From: Pseudodesulfovibrio nedwellii | GTDB lineage: Bacteria > Desulfobacterota > Desulfovibrionia > Desulfovibrionales > Desulfovibrionaceae | Direction: 5' to 3' | Assembly: GCF_027923765.1 (NCBI RefSeq) | Contig: NZ_AP026709.1 | Span: 553,501-617,500 of the forward strand | DNA length: 64,000 nt | Part shown: in pieces, positions 45,557-54,434 of the stretch | Layout: each line of letters starts with the position of its first letter | Position numbering within the stretch: the first letter of the stretch is position 1 | The notes under the pieces: model-generated | Databases searched by the model: none | Told to the model about the DNA's origin: nothing | What the model saw: only the letters and a program-made list of their open reading frames with translations | Program-made: the position numbers and the translations under genes

Positions 45557-46324
45557 CTACCTAGTGATGTGGCATTGGTTACAGTTGTCAGGTCCATATG
45601 GGCCGACCTCATTTTCTTCGTGGCAGGACATGCATTGGTCGTGAAATGCATTCATGCGTGGAAGAACGAGTTCCCGTGTTTCGGATTCATGGCATTTGTT
45701 ACAGGAGGTGAAGTCGCCCTCGTATTGGGTCATATCCACTTGAACATGGCAGGATTTGCAGCTTGAGAGGCCTTTATCAAACATGTCTTCATGACAGTTC
45801 GTACAGCTTTGGTGTCCAGCCAGACGCATGCTCAACAGATCACCAGAGTCATCACCTTTGTGGCAGTTGGCACATTTTTGCGGCTCGGGTTCGATTTCTT
45901 TGCCGTGATGGCAATCATAGCAATCGTCTGCATAGTCTTTGTGTTCTTCATGATCGAAAATTATTGCTTCATATTCAGTGTGATGACAGCGAACGCAGTA
46001 TGATTCATTAGGGAATGAATCCATGTGGTTATTAATATATTCATCATTAAATTCGTTGGGATGACATGAACCACAGTCAAGCGCTTTGTTATCCTCAACC
46101 GTCATTACGTCAGTGCCTTTTTCGTGGTGACATTGAATACAGTTGATCTGGTAGTCACGATGATGGACGAGGTGGGAAAAGATGACTTTTCCGCCATTGT
46201 TCTGGAACAGAATCCGTGCTGGCATCTGTGCTTTCTCACTCGTTTTGATGTATCCGATTGCGGACGCTGCCAAGAGTAAAATAGCTGCAAGAATGACCGG
46301 AAGTATCTTTGAATTTGAACGCAT
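45557..46324 (-). CDS. Decahaem cytochrome c of the Rnf operon
   Basis: This 255-aa protein has an N-terminal uncleaved-looking membrane anchor or signal (about 7-26) and ten CxxCH haem c sites, from CIQCH near residue 62 to CNQCH near 250, plus many extra His for axial ligation. A decahaem cytochrome (DhcA) heads the rnf operon in Desulfovibrio, and this matches it by position and haem number. It probably exchanges electrons with the periplasmic cytochrome c3 pool and RnfG/RnfC. A GAGAGGAAAG site precedes the ATG. Confidence 0.93.
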   Translation of the reverse strand: MRSNSKILPVILAAILLLAASAIGYIKTSEKAQMPARILFQNNGGKVIFSHLVHHRDYQINCIQCHHEKGTDVMTVEDNKALDCGSCHPNEFNDEYINNHMDSFPNESYCVRCHHTEYEAIIFDHEEHKDYADDCYDCHHGKEIEPEPQKCANCHKGDDSGDLLSMRLAGHQSCTNCHEDMFDKGLSSCKSCHVQVDMTQYEGDFTSCNKCHESETRELVLPRMNAFHDQCMSCHEENEVGPYGPDNCNQCHITR

Positions 46325-46379
46325 CTTTCCTCTCCGTCGCCTGAGCGCGACAGCTCAACAGTTAAAAAAGGTTTTTTTA

Positions 46380-46411
46380 TCCTGCGGGCGGTCATCAATG
46401 ACCGCCCGCAG
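46380..46411. repeat. Strong hairpin between the dicarboxylate transporter and rnf genes
   Basis: Arms of 13 bases, CCTGCGGGCGGTC and its complement, enclose a short AT loop. No T run follows immediately on the minus strand, so it may only partly terminate or may stabilise the upstream message, leaving read-through from the frd genes into rnf possible. Confidence 0.5.
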
Positions 46412-46422
46412 GGAGGTGGAGT

Positions 46423-47964
46423 TTATTTAGGCATGACAGCCCAGTCCGGCACGGAGTGGAGATCGATTCCCCAGACAACGGGCAGGAGGTATACGACAAA
46501 GATCGTAATTAAGAGGGTGCCTATGATGTTTAACCATAGGCCCGCCTTGGCCATTTGTTTGATTGATATGCATCCGCTGCCGAAAACGACCGCGTTGGGC
46601 GGTGTTGCTACGGGAAGCATGAATGCGAAGGAAGCAGCTACACATGCACCGATGATGGTTGCATAGGGATGGACGCCCATTGCAATGGCTGCGCTACCCA
46701 TAATCGGGACAAGCAATGTTGCAGTAGCAGTATTGGAAGTTATTTCCGTCAGGAAGATGGTGATCAGCACGACTGCGCCGACGAAAACCATGATGCTGGT
46801 GCCTTCAAGCCCACCCAGTTGGGAAGCAATATAAGTTGCCAGGCCGGTCTTGGCAAAGCCGTTGGCAATAGCCAGGCCACCACCGAAGAGCAGGATGACA
46901 TCCCAGGGAATCTTGACGGCGGTTTTCCAATCCAGAAGGAATTCACCTTTTTTGAAGTTGGTGGGAATGGCGAACAGAATCAAGGCTCCAAGGATACCGA
47001 TTGTGGCATCATGGATGTAGCCGAAATTCGGCATGATATCGGTAACGAAGGGAACCCCTTTAAGGAAACCACGGGCTAGCCAAAATGTGGCGACGAAACA
47101 GCCGACCACAACGATTTTCTTTTCTTCGGAAGACATGACGCCAAGTTTCTGAATTTCTTCGTCGATAATTTTTTTGCCGCCTGCGAGTTGCATTCCACCC
47201 ATGGGGAAAAGAAGCTTGGTCAGGACGACCCAGGAAATGGCAAGCATGACGACAGACAGGGGCACACCAAACATCATCCACTGACCAAAACCGATTTCAA
47301 CGCCGAACATCTTGTCGATCATACCGACCATAATGGTGTTGGGAGGGGTGCCGATAATGGTTGCAACGCCACCCATGGAGGCTGCGTAAGCAATACCAAG
47401 CATGAGACATTTACCGAAGTTTGATTCAGGACCGGTGGTTGCACATGCACGCAGGGTCTTGGAGTCAAAACCTGTGGCCTGCTGGATGACGGCAAGTCCG
47501 ATGGGGACCATCATCATGGTGGTTGCCGTATTGGAAACCCACATGGACAGGAAGGCTGTAGCGATCATGAATCCGAGAATCATTCTGCCTGGACTGGTTC
47601 CGACCATTCGAATGGTATGTACGGCGACCCGCTTGTGCAGGTTCCATCTTTCCATGGTGACTGCGAGGAAGAAGCCGCCCATAAACAGATAGATCAGATG
47701 GTTGGCGTAGGGAGCAGTTGCAGCTTTGGATTTCATGATGCCGAGTAATGGGAATAAGGCGATGGGCAAAAGGGATGTCGCCGGAATGGGAATAGCTTCC
47801 GTAATCCACCAGATTGCCATGAACACTGTCACTGCAGCGACTCGCCACGCTTCAACCTTCATCCCCTCAGGGGCCGGAAGGAGAAGCATTAATGCAAAGA
47901 CGATGGGGCCGAGAAAGAACCCTACCATCCTGCCTTTTCCGCTTTCCTCTGCTTGTGCACTCAT
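46423..47964 (-). CDS. DASS-family (SLC13) dicarboxylate symporter
   Basis: This 513-aa secondary transporter has about 11-12 membrane helices and two SNT motifs: SNTATTMMMVPI near residue 145 and TSNTATATLLVPI near 415, which build the sodium and carboxylate sites of SLC13 carriers. Fumarate, succinate or malate are the likely substrates, given fumarate reductase, fumarase and malic enzyme upstream on the same strand. An AGGAGG site precedes the ATG. Two hairpins lie in the 116-base gap to the malic enzyme gene. Confidence 0.9.
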   Translation of the reverse strand: MSAQAEESGKGRMVGFFLGPIVFALMLLLPAPEGMKVEAWRVAAVTVFMAIWWITEAIPIPATSLLPIALFPLLGIMKSKAATAPYANHLIYLFMGGFFLAVTMERWNLHKRVAVHTIRMVGTSPGRMILGFMIATAFLSMWVSNTATTMMMVPIGLAVIQQATGFDSKTLRACATTGPESNFGKCLMLGIAYAASMGGVATIIGTPPNTIMVGMIDKMFGVEIGFGQWMMFGVPLSVVMLAISWVVLTKLLFPMGGMQLAGGKKIIDEEIQKLGVMSSEEKKIVVVGCFVATFWLARGFLKGVPFVTDIMPNFGYIHDATIGILGALILFAIPTNFKKGEFLLDWKTAVKIPWDVILLFGGGLAIANGFAKTGLATYIASQLGGLEGTSIMVFVGAVVLITIFLTEITSNTATATLLVPIMGSAAIAMGVHPYATIIGACVAASFAFMLPVATPPNAVVFGSGCISIKQMAKAGLWLNIIGTLLITIFVVYLLPVVWGIDLHSVPDWAVMPK

Positions 47965-48025
47965 GTTTACCTCCTAATCTATTGGCAAAAAAGCCGTCAT
48001 TGTAATGGTAATCCCAGTCTTTGAA

Positions 48026-48071
48026 CTCTCGGAACCCGAGAGCCGGGCAGGTCCGCAACCTCCCTGCCCGG
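48026..48071. repeat. Two hairpins between malic enzyme and transporter genes
   Basis: CTCTCGG/CCGAGAG (48026-48042) and CCGGGCAGG/CCTGCCCGG (48043-48071) are adjacent and GC-rich. They sit in the leader of the transporter gene and may tune its expression relative to the upstream genes. Confidence 0.5.
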
Positions 48072-48080
48072 TAATGGGGA

Positions 48081-49400
48081 TTAGATACCGAGATCGTATG
48101 AATCGACGAAGGCCCCCACGCGAGCGGAGGAGTCTGCAATACGCTGACGCAGTTCCTTCTTGTATTCATCAAGATCAATATTCTTGCGTGCGACACCTGT
48201 GTCCATGGCGGCCTTGGCAACAGCCACGGAAACGTATTCGATTAGCCGCAGGTCAAGAGCCTTGGGGATGATGTAATCGATGCCGAATTCAAGCGTGTCG
48301 ACGCCAAAGGCTTCGCAAACGTATGCCGGAGCCGGTTCCTTGGCGAGAGCGGCCAGAGCTTGTGCGGCGGCGAGCTTCATTTCTTCATTGATGGCTGTGG
48401 CACCAACATCGAGAGCACCTCGGAAGATGAACGGGAATCCGAGGACGTTATTTACTTGATTGGGGAAGTCAGAGCGTCCGGTACCCATGATGGCGTCAGG
48501 TCGAGCTTCCTTGGCGTCGGTGTAGGAGATTTCCGGATCAGGGTTGGCACAGGCGAAGATAATCGGGCTGTCTGCCATGGATTTGACCATTTCTTTGGAA
48601 ACCATGTCCTTGACGGACAGGCCGAGGAAACAATCAGCTCCTTCCATGGCTTCTGCCAGAGAGCCGTATTCTTTTTCTGTGGCGTAAGCTTGTTTGGTCT
48701 CATTGAGGTCCGTACGGCTTTTGTTGATATGACCGCGCGAATCGAACATGGCTATATTTTCGGGAAGGACACCCATACCTTTGTACAAGTTGGTACAGGC
48801 GATAGCTGCTGCTCCTGCGCCGGAGATGACAACGCGCATGCCTTCAGCTTTTTTGCCGGAGATTTCCAAGGCGTTCATCATACCGGCAGCTGTCACGATG
48901 GCGGTGCCGTGTTGATCGTCATGGAAGACAGGGATATTCATCTCTTTTTTTAATTTTTCTTCAATATAGAAGCATTCTGGAGCTTTGATGTCTTCAAGGT
49001 TGATGCCGCCAAAGGTCGGTTCCATGGCCTTGACGATTTCAATGATCTTGTCAGGATCGGAAACGTCGAGGTTGATATCAAAGACATCCACATCAGCGAA
49101 AACTTTGAACAGTACGCCTTTACCTTCCATAACCGGCTTGCCTGCGGCTGCACCTATATTGCCGAGACCAAGAACAGCCGTTCCGTTGGACACGACGGCG
49201 ACCAGATTGCCGCGAGCGGTGTATTCAAAGGATTTCGATTCATCTTCAGCTATTTCCAGACAGGAGTGGGCAACACCGGGGCTGTATGCCATGGACAGGT
49301 GTTTTTGAGTGACGCACGGTTTGACAGGAACAACTTCAATTTTACCTTTTCTCCCCATGGAGTGAAAATCGAGAGCTTCTTGTTTGGTGAATAAGGCCAT
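48081..49400 (-). CDS. Malic enzyme (malate dehydrogenase, decarboxylating)
   Basis: This enzyme of about 439 aa converts malate to pyruvate and CO2 with reduction of NAD(P). Family motifs include [24 protein letters not shown], the metal site [14 protein letters not shown] and [11 protein letters not shown], and a Rossmann motif [10 protein letters not shown]. It is the short bacterial form without a PTA domain. The ATG at 49400 with GGAGATAAAA gives the normal N-terminus; the frame opens at 49478. It links fumarase (malate) to PFOR (pyruvate). NAD or NADP preference is not clear. Confidence 0.93.
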   Translation of the reverse strand: MALFTKQEALDFHSMGRKGKIEVVPVKPCVTQKHLSMAYSPGVAHSCLEIAEDESKSFEYTARGNLVAVVSNGTAVLGLGNIGAAAGKPVMEGKGVLFKVFADVDVFDINLDVSDPDKIIEIVKAMEPTFGGINLEDIKAPECFYIEEKLKKEMNIPVFHDDQHGTAIVTAAGMMNALEISGKKAEGMRVVISGAGAAAIACTNLYKGMGVLPENIAMFDSRGHINKSRTDLNETKQAYATEKEYGSLAEAMEGADCFLGLSVKDMVSKEMVKSMADSPIIFACANPDPEISYTDAKEARPDAIMGTGRSDFPNQVNNVLGFPFIFRGALDVGATAINEEMKLAAAQALAALAKEPAPAYVCEAFGVDTLEFGIDYIIPKALDLRLIEYVSVAVAKAAMDTGVARKNIDLDEYKKELRQRIADSSARVGAFVDSYDLGI

Positions 49401-49425
49401 TTTTATCTCCTTGGATAACGGTTTT

Positions 49426-49983
49426 TTATTTGAGGCCGGCAGCTTTACGATCGGGGACGGCGTAGAGTTCTCCACCATGGGCGTCGTTGATGACGAGCAG
49501 GGGAAAGTCTGTGACTTTCATTTTACGAACGGCCTCCGGGCCGAGTTCGTCAAAGGCGATGACCGTGGATTCTGTAATGGAATTGGACAGAAGAGCTCCT
49601 GCGCCACCTGTTGCGCCGAAGTAAACGGCTGTGTGGTCCTGCATGGCTTGGCGCGTTTCATCATTGCGTTTACCCTTGCCGATGGTGGCCTTGAGGCCCA
49701 GGCTGTAGAGACGCGGGGCATAGGAATCCATGCGATAGCTGGTTGTCGGACCGGCTGCGCCGATGGGGCGTCCCGGAGGGGCTGGGCTGGGACCAACATA
49801 GTAGATTGCAGCACCTTCAAGGGCGAAGGGAAGTTCTTTGCCTGCGTCCAGCAGATCCACAAGTTTTTTGTGGGCAGCATCGCGGGCGGAGTAGATGGTG
49901 CCGGAGAGGAATACTACATCGCCAGCCACAAGCTGTTTCATGTCTTCGTCTGTCAGCGGGGTATTCAGTTTATATTCAGCCAT
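49426..49983 (-). CDS. Fumarate hydratase class I, beta subunit
   Basis: This 185-aa beta subunit corresponds to the C-terminal domain of class I iron-sulfur fumarases. Signatures are LSGTIYSARDAAHKK, YVGPSPAPPGRPIGAAGPTTSYRMD and GKGKRNDE. It starts with an ATG that overlaps the alpha subunit's stop codon (TAATG), so the subunits are translationally coupled. It follows alpha and precedes the malic enzyme gene by 25 bases. Confidence 0.93.
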   Translation of the reverse strand: MAEYKLNTPLTDEDMKQLVAGDVVFLSGTIYSARDAAHKKLVDLLDAGKELPFALEGAAIYYVGPSPAPPGRPIGAAGPTTSYRMDSYAPRLYSLGLKATIGKGKRNDETRQAMQDHTAVYFGATGGAGALLSNSITESTVIAFDELGPEAVRKMKVTDFPLLVINDAHGGELYAVPDRKAAGLK

Positions 49984-50822
49984 TAGAGTACGACCTCCTC
50001 GTGCCGTTGGGAGTGACACTGGATGTTTACGGCCAAGGGAAGACTTGCCAGATGGCAGGGATCGACAGCCATTTTCACACTGAGAGCAGTGGTTTTTCCG
50101 CCGAGGCCCATGGGACCGATGCCGAGTCTGTTGATGGCATCTTCGAGTTCTTTTTCCTTGGCTGCGATATCCGGGTCAGGATGTGTGTCATCCAGTCGAC
50201 GCATAAGAGATTTCTTGGCAATGATGGATGCGTGTTCAAAGGTACCGCCAATGCCGAGGCCTACAACGATCGGAGGACAGGGGTTGGGGCCGGCTTCAGC
50301 AACGCGGTTGATAACGAATTCCTTGATGCCTTCCCAGCCTTGAGCTGGTGCCAACATGGTGCAACGACTCATGTTTTCACTGCCGCCGCCTTTTGCCATA
50401 TAGACAATCTTCAGCGTGTCGCCAGGGACGAAATCAAAGTGAATGATTGCGGGGGTGCCATCGCCTGTATTGGCCCGACTGAACGGGTCGCAAGCGGATT
50501 TTCGTAGAAAACCATCGGCATACCCTTTACGAACACCTTCGTTGATGACTTCACGAAGATTTCCTCCGTCAATGCGAACGTCGTCGCCGACTTCAACAAA
50601 GAGGACGGCAAGGCCGCAATCCTGACAGAGGGGGAGTTTTGTACTTTTGGCAAGGTCGGCATTTTCCAGAAGTTGGCGCAGGACTTCCTTTGCGGAGTCA
50701 CTGGTTTCTTTGGCCATCGCCTGTTCGAGTTTGGTGCGGACATCGCTCGGCAGCTCTGTGTTTGCCTTGATGCACATGTTTGCCACGGCATCGACTATTT
50801 CGCTGGTTTTGATTGTGCGCAT
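49983..50822 (-). CDS. Fumarate hydratase class I, alpha subunit
   Basis: This 279-aa alpha subunit carries the catalytic [4Fe-4S] cluster: Cys in PLCQDCGLAVLF (about residue 61), in the CTMLAPAQG segment and in NPCPPIVVGLG. Together with the beta subunit it interconverts fumarate and malate and would be oxygen-sensitive, as expected for an anaerobe. It starts two bases after frdB. Confidence 0.94.
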   Translation of the reverse strand: MRTIKTSEIVDAVANMCIKANTELPSDVRTKLEQAMAKETSDSAKEVLRQLLENADLAKSTKLPLCQDCGLAVLFVEVGDDVRIDGGNLREVINEGVRKGYADGFLRKSACDPFSRANTGDGTPAIIHFDFVPGDTLKIVYMAKGGGSENMSRCTMLAPAQGWEGIKEFVINRVAEAGPNPCPPIVVGLGIGGTFEHASIIAKKSLMRRLDDTHPDPDIAAKEKELEDAINRLGIGPMGLGGKTTALSVKMAVDPCHLASLPLAVNIQCHSQRHEEVVL

Positions 50823-50824
50823 GA

Positions 50825-51565
50825 TTATTTCTTCCTGAAGATTTCTTTGATTGCTGTGATGCCCATCTTGCGGCGGAGGAAACCGAGTTGATCTTGCAGC
50901 GGCAGCCCTTTAGGGCAAACGTCTTCACAGGCCAGCAGGCCCATGCAGCCGAATATACCGTTATCATTGCCGATGATTTCAAAGTATTGATCGTCAGAGC
51001 GTTCATCTCTGGGGTCGACGACAAATCGGGCAATACGGTTTAGGGCCGCTGCCCCCATGAAATCATCCCGCAGGCGGGCGGTTCCACAGGCAGAGACACA
51101 ACAGCCGCATTCGATGCAGCGTTCGAGTTCATAGATTTGGTTGGCTACCTTGTCGTCCATGCGCTCTTCTTTCTTGGTCGGATCGAATGTCTTGGACGTG
51201 TGAACCCATGATTCAGTTTTGTCGTACATTTCTCTGAACCAGACACCCGTATCCACGGAGAGGTCTCCGACGAGTTTGAAGACAGGCAGGGGGTGCAGTG
51301 TGATATTGGTGGGTTGATCTTTTGTTTTGGTCTGACAAGCCAGGCCCGGACGCCCATTGATGACCATGGCGCATGCGCCACAGATGCCTGCACGACAACA
51401 GAAGTCGAAGATGAGGCTCGGGTCCTGTTCTTCCCGCAGTCTATTTAGAGCAATGAACAGGGTCATGTTTGGGGTTTCATCAAGGGTGTAGGTCTGCATG
51501 TGCGGGACCTTTCCCTTTTTTTCTGGATTATACCGGAATATTTCGAATTTTATTTCTCTACCCAT
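50825..51565 (-). CDS. frdB: Fumarate reductase iron-sulfur subunit
   Basis: This 246-aa subunit relays electrons from the membrane cytochrome to the flavoprotein. The [2Fe-2S] site is CCRAGICGACAM with a fourth Cys in GLAC. The [4Fe-4S] site is CIECGCCVSAC, and the [3Fe-4S] region is CMGLLACEDVCPKGLP. It follows frdA by 27 bases. Confidence 0.95.
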   Translation of the reverse strand: MGREIKFEIFRYNPEKKGKVPHMQTYTLDETPNMTLFIALNRLREEQDPSLIFDFCCRAGICGACAMVINGRPGLACQTKTKDQPTNITLHPLPVFKLVGDLSVDTGVWFREMYDKTESWVHTSKTFDPTKKEERMDDKVANQIYELERCIECGCCVSACGTARLRDDFMGAAALNRIARFVVDPRDERSDDQYFEIIGNDNGIFGCMGLLACEDVCPKGLPLQDQLGFLRRKMGITAIKEIFRKK

Positions 51566-51592
51566 GATACGTTCCTTTTTTGATCCGGGTTA

Positions 51593-53470
51593 TTACTTCT
51601 TGCCAATTTTAGTGACAGGGCTTTTGACGGTGCGATCCTTCACATATGTTTCGTCTGCGGGAATGATCGTTCCACCGCCGTATCCGCGGTCACCCGGGGG
51701 CAGTTCGAAAACAGGCGTGGTGTCTTCGTAGCTGAGTTCAGGCATGTCGGCCTTTTCTGGCCAGTATGCCAGCGTCCGATTGAGCCAATCCTGATCATTG
51801 CGTTCAGGATAGTCTTCGCGGTTGTGAGAACCTCGGGATTCAGTACGAACCATTGCCGCTTGGGCAATGCACAGGGCGAGCTTGACCTGTCCTTGAATCT
51901 TGAGTGCGGCAGCCAATTCGTGGTTAGGGCCTGCGCCATCAGAAACAAGGCTGACTTTTTTGGATTTTTCGAGAGTCTTTTGCAACGTTTCGACACATTC
52001 TTCCAAACCATCCTGATTACGGAAGACAAAGCAGCCTTTCATCAGGGCATCTTGCATCTCATTGCGTACGTCGTAGACATTGAGTTTGCCGTTGCGACCA
52101 TGAATAAGGTCGTGAATGCGTTTTTCCTGTTTTTTGACTTCGGCATTGATGAGTTGGGTATCGAATTTGGTTTCGTGCCCCTGGAGGAACTCGACGATTT
52201 TTGTTCCGATGATTCCACCGGCCACGACGGTTTCAGCCAAAGAGTTTCCGCCAAGACGGTTGAAGCCGTGCATATCCCAACAGGCCGCTTCACCAGCGGA
52301 ATAGAGGCCTTTGAGACCATACACCGCGCCGTCTTTATTGGTACGAATACCAGCCATGGTATAATGTTGGGTCGGACGAACTGGGATAAGTTCCGTACGT
52401 GGGTCGACACCAAGGAAGTGGTGACAGATTTCGTCTACTTCACGGAGCTTGGTGGAGATATGTTTGTCACCAAGGTGACGGATATCGAGCCAAAGATGCT
52501 CGCCGTATGGACTTTTTACGCCTTTGCCTTCACGCATGTGATGGGTCATCCAGCGAGAAACAACGTCACGAGAAGCGAGTTCAGCCTTGTCCGGCTCATA
52601 GATGTTCATGAAGCGTTCTTCATTACAGTCAAGCAGGGTTCCGCCGTCTCCGCGACAGCCTTCAGTCACGAGTATGTCCGTGGGAACAATACCGGTGGGA
52701 TGAAACTGAATGGATTCAGGGTTACCGATGGGGACAACACCGGTGTCATGGGCGATGATATGGCCGCCACCATCACAGATGACTGCGTTGGTTGTGGCTT
52801 TGTAGATACGACCAAAACCGCCAGTACAGATGGCGGTTGCCTTGGCGAGATATGTTTCAAGCTGACCGGTTCGCAAGCAGCGAACAACAGCACCCATGCA
52901 GGTTTCGCCGTCTTGAATTAGGGCGATGGCTTCTTTTTTGTCGAAAACATCAATGCCAAGTTCGGCACAACGGTTGTCCATGGTACACATAACCGCATGG
53001 CCTGTACCATCAGACGTGAAGCAGGTGCGCCATTTGGCAGTACCGCCGAATGAACGAGCTGTAATCAACCCTTCATTTTCTTTTTTTTCAAATTTTTCAA
53101 ATTTTTCTCCACCTTTAAAGAAAAATGATTTGCCTGGAATGACGCGGTTCCACGGCACACCCCAGTGTGCGAGGCGGCGCATTTCGATAGGAGCATTGTC
53201 TGCGAAAAGTCGGGCAACTTCCTGATCGCAACCCCAGTCAGAACCTTTGACTGTATCAATGAAATGGATGTCAGGGCCATCGCCTTCACCTTTTGCAGAG
53301 TTGCCGAGAGCAGCCTGCATTCCACCTTGTGCGGCAGAGGAGTGAGAACGTCTTGCTGGAACAATGGACAGGCAGGTTGCTTTGAAGCCGCTTTGCGCAG
53401 CCTCACAGGCGACACGCTCTCCGGCTAGGCCAGCACCAATAACGAGCAGATCTGAATAGTACGTTTGCAT
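51593..53470 (-). CDS. frdA: Fumarate reductase flavoprotein subunit
   Basis: This 625-aa catalytic subunit has FAD covalently bound at the His in RRSHSSAAQGGMQAAL. GAGLAGERVA is the dinucleotide fold, HPTGIVPTDILVTEGCRGDGG the active-site region, and RLGGNSLAETVV the C-terminal FAD contact. In the Wolinella-type CAB arrangement it works as menaquinol:fumarate reductase, though reversal to succinate oxidation is possible. A run of Lys and Glu (KFEKFEKKENEG near residue 125) is unusual but in frame. Confidence 0.95.
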   Translation of the reverse strand: MQTYYSDLLVIGAGLAGERVACEAAQSGFKATCLSIVPARRSHSSAAQGGMQAALGNSAKGEGDGPDIHFIDTVKGSDWGCDQEVARLFADNAPIEMRRLAHWGVPWNRVIPGKSFFFKGGEKFEKFEKKENEGLITARSFGGTAKWRTCFTSDGTGHAVMCTMDNRCAELGIDVFDKKEAIALIQDGETCMGAVVRCLRTGQLETYLAKATAICTGGFGRIYKATTNAVICDGGGHIIAHDTGVVPIGNPESIQFHPTGIVPTDILVTEGCRGDGGTLLDCNEERFMNIYEPDKAELASRDVVSRWMTHHMREGKGVKSPYGEHLWLDIRHLGDKHISTKLREVDEICHHFLGVDPRTELIPVRPTQHYTMAGIRTNKDGAVYGLKGLYSAGEAACWDMHGFNRLGGNSLAETVVAGGIIGTKIVEFLQGHETKFDTQLINAEVKKQEKRIHDLIHGRNGKLNVYDVRNEMQDALMKGCFVFRNQDGLEECVETLQKTLEKSKKVSLVSDGAGPNHELAAALKIQGQVKLALCIAQAAMVRTESRGSHNREDYPERNDQDWLNRTLAYWPEKADMPELSYEDTTPVFELPPGDRGYGGGTIIPADETYVKDRTVKSPVTKIGKK

Positions 53471-53480
53471 TGGATGATCC

Positions 53481-54131
53481 TTACTGACCTAATGTTACAA
53501 AGCGAATCAGCGTGGCGATGCCGATGACCATGAACATGGTGAACAGTGTCGACTCGAGCTTTTTGAAGCCCTTGCGCTTATCTGATTTGATGAAGCCCCA
53601 TTTCACTGCAATGCGGTAGAATCCGACGCTGACGTGGAGTTCGACACAGGGAAGCAGGAGCATATAGAAAACAAACCACCAGAATTGCTGCATGCGTGCA
53701 GCAGATTTCATGGCGGTGATGGGGAGATCATTTAGGACGACCCACATGTGGATGGCGCCGAGGATCAGGATGATCATTGCGGTTCCAGCCTGAACAATCC
53801 AGAGCCATGTGTCCCGATGCTTAAGCATTTTAGCGTGTTGCCAGATTGTGGATTGATCTTCCACACGGAATGGAATCTTACGAGCTGCCAGAACGAAATG
53901 GACCAGGAATGTCAGAAAGATAATGGGTCCTCCCACCTGGGCCATGTATGTGACCTCAAAAAAATGTGCGATGGCATTCATGATGCTCGGCGAAATGACT
54001 ACGGAAGATACGAGCAGCATATGACACCACATAAAGAGGATGAGTCCTGCACCCGTAAGCATCTGTAGCCAGTCTAGGCCAGCATCGACACGGGACAGTC
54101 CTGGAACTGATGTTGTGTGGTTTTTCATCAT
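53481..54131 (-). CDS. frdC: Fumarate reductase cytochrome b subunit
   Basis: This 216-aa membrane anchor has five helices and His residues placed as in the dihaem cytochrome b of Wolinella-type enzymes (for example FMWCHMLLVSS, FFEVTYMAQ, and ILGAIHMWVV). It transfers electrons between menaquinone and FrdB. It is the first gene of the frdCAB-fumarase-malic enzyme run and lies about 160 bases after the sigma-54 promoter. Two adjacent ATG codons are possible; AGGTG precedes them. Confidence 0.93.
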   Translation of the reverse strand: MMKNHTTSVPGLSRVDAGLDWLQMLTGAGLILFMWCHMLLVSSVVISPSIMNAIAHFFEVTYMAQVGGPIIFLTFLVHFVLAARKIPFRVEDQSTIWQHAKMLKHRDTWLWIVQAGTAMIILILGAIHMWVVLNDLPITAMKSAARMQQFWWFVFYMLLLPCVELHVSVGFYRIAVKWGFIKSDKRKGFKKLESTLFTMFMVIGIATLIRFVTLGQ

Positions 54132-54300
54132 TTGTTCACCTGTTGTTCAAAAATTGTAACGAAACTGGCTTGGGCCATGACCTCTTGTCGGGTGTTTTGT
54201 GTGGTAAGCTGATTGTTGTGGCGATGCGTTTTAGGCACATTCGTTGCTCGCCCGTATTCCAACCTCCTCATTATTTGATGCATTTGATGAGTTGGTAAAA

Positions 54301-54316
54301 GCAACAGGCGTGCCAT
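54301..54316 (-). promoter_or_regulatory. Sigma-54 promoter of the frd operon
   Basis: On the minus strand the site reads TGGCACGCCTGTTGCT, a full match to the -24/-12 consensus TGGCAC-N5-TTGC(A/T). It points to frdC. The gene for a sigma-54 activator (DctD-like) lies just upstream. Confidence 0.9.
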
Positions 54317-54317
54317 G

Positions 54318-54338
54318 ACTTTGTCAGTGACAAAGTCT
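54318..54338. promoter_or_regulatory. Palindrome adjoining the sigma-54 promoter
   Basis: Perfect 9-bp arms GACTTTGTC and GACAAAGTC are separated by 3 bases, ending one base upstream of the -24 element. Such symmetry suits a dimeric regulator. It is closer than a typical enhancer-binding site, so it could be a repressor site or a proximal DctD site. Confidence 0.65.
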
Positions 54339-54378
54339 AAATATTTCAATGGATTAATTTTATGAGAAAAGAAGGATG

Positions 54379-54424
54379 AGCGGATTTTCGCTGACGCTGA
54401 AAAAGCATATCAGCGAAAATCCGC
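54379..54424 (-). terminator. Hairpin after dctD
   Basis: Arms of 15 bases, GCGGATTTTCGCTGA and its exact complement, enclose a 15-base loop directly after the dctD stop. The minus strand then reads CATCCTTCTTTTC, a weak T tract, so it probably terminates dctBD ahead of the frd promoter. Confidence 0.6.
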
Positions 54425-54434
54425 CGAGAGGTGT

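Noticed and set aside
51824-52921. 365-aa open frame on the plus strand
   Set aside because: It is wholly antisense to frdA, whose protein is well conserved; the plus-strand frame lacks a ribosome-binding site and looks like random translation.
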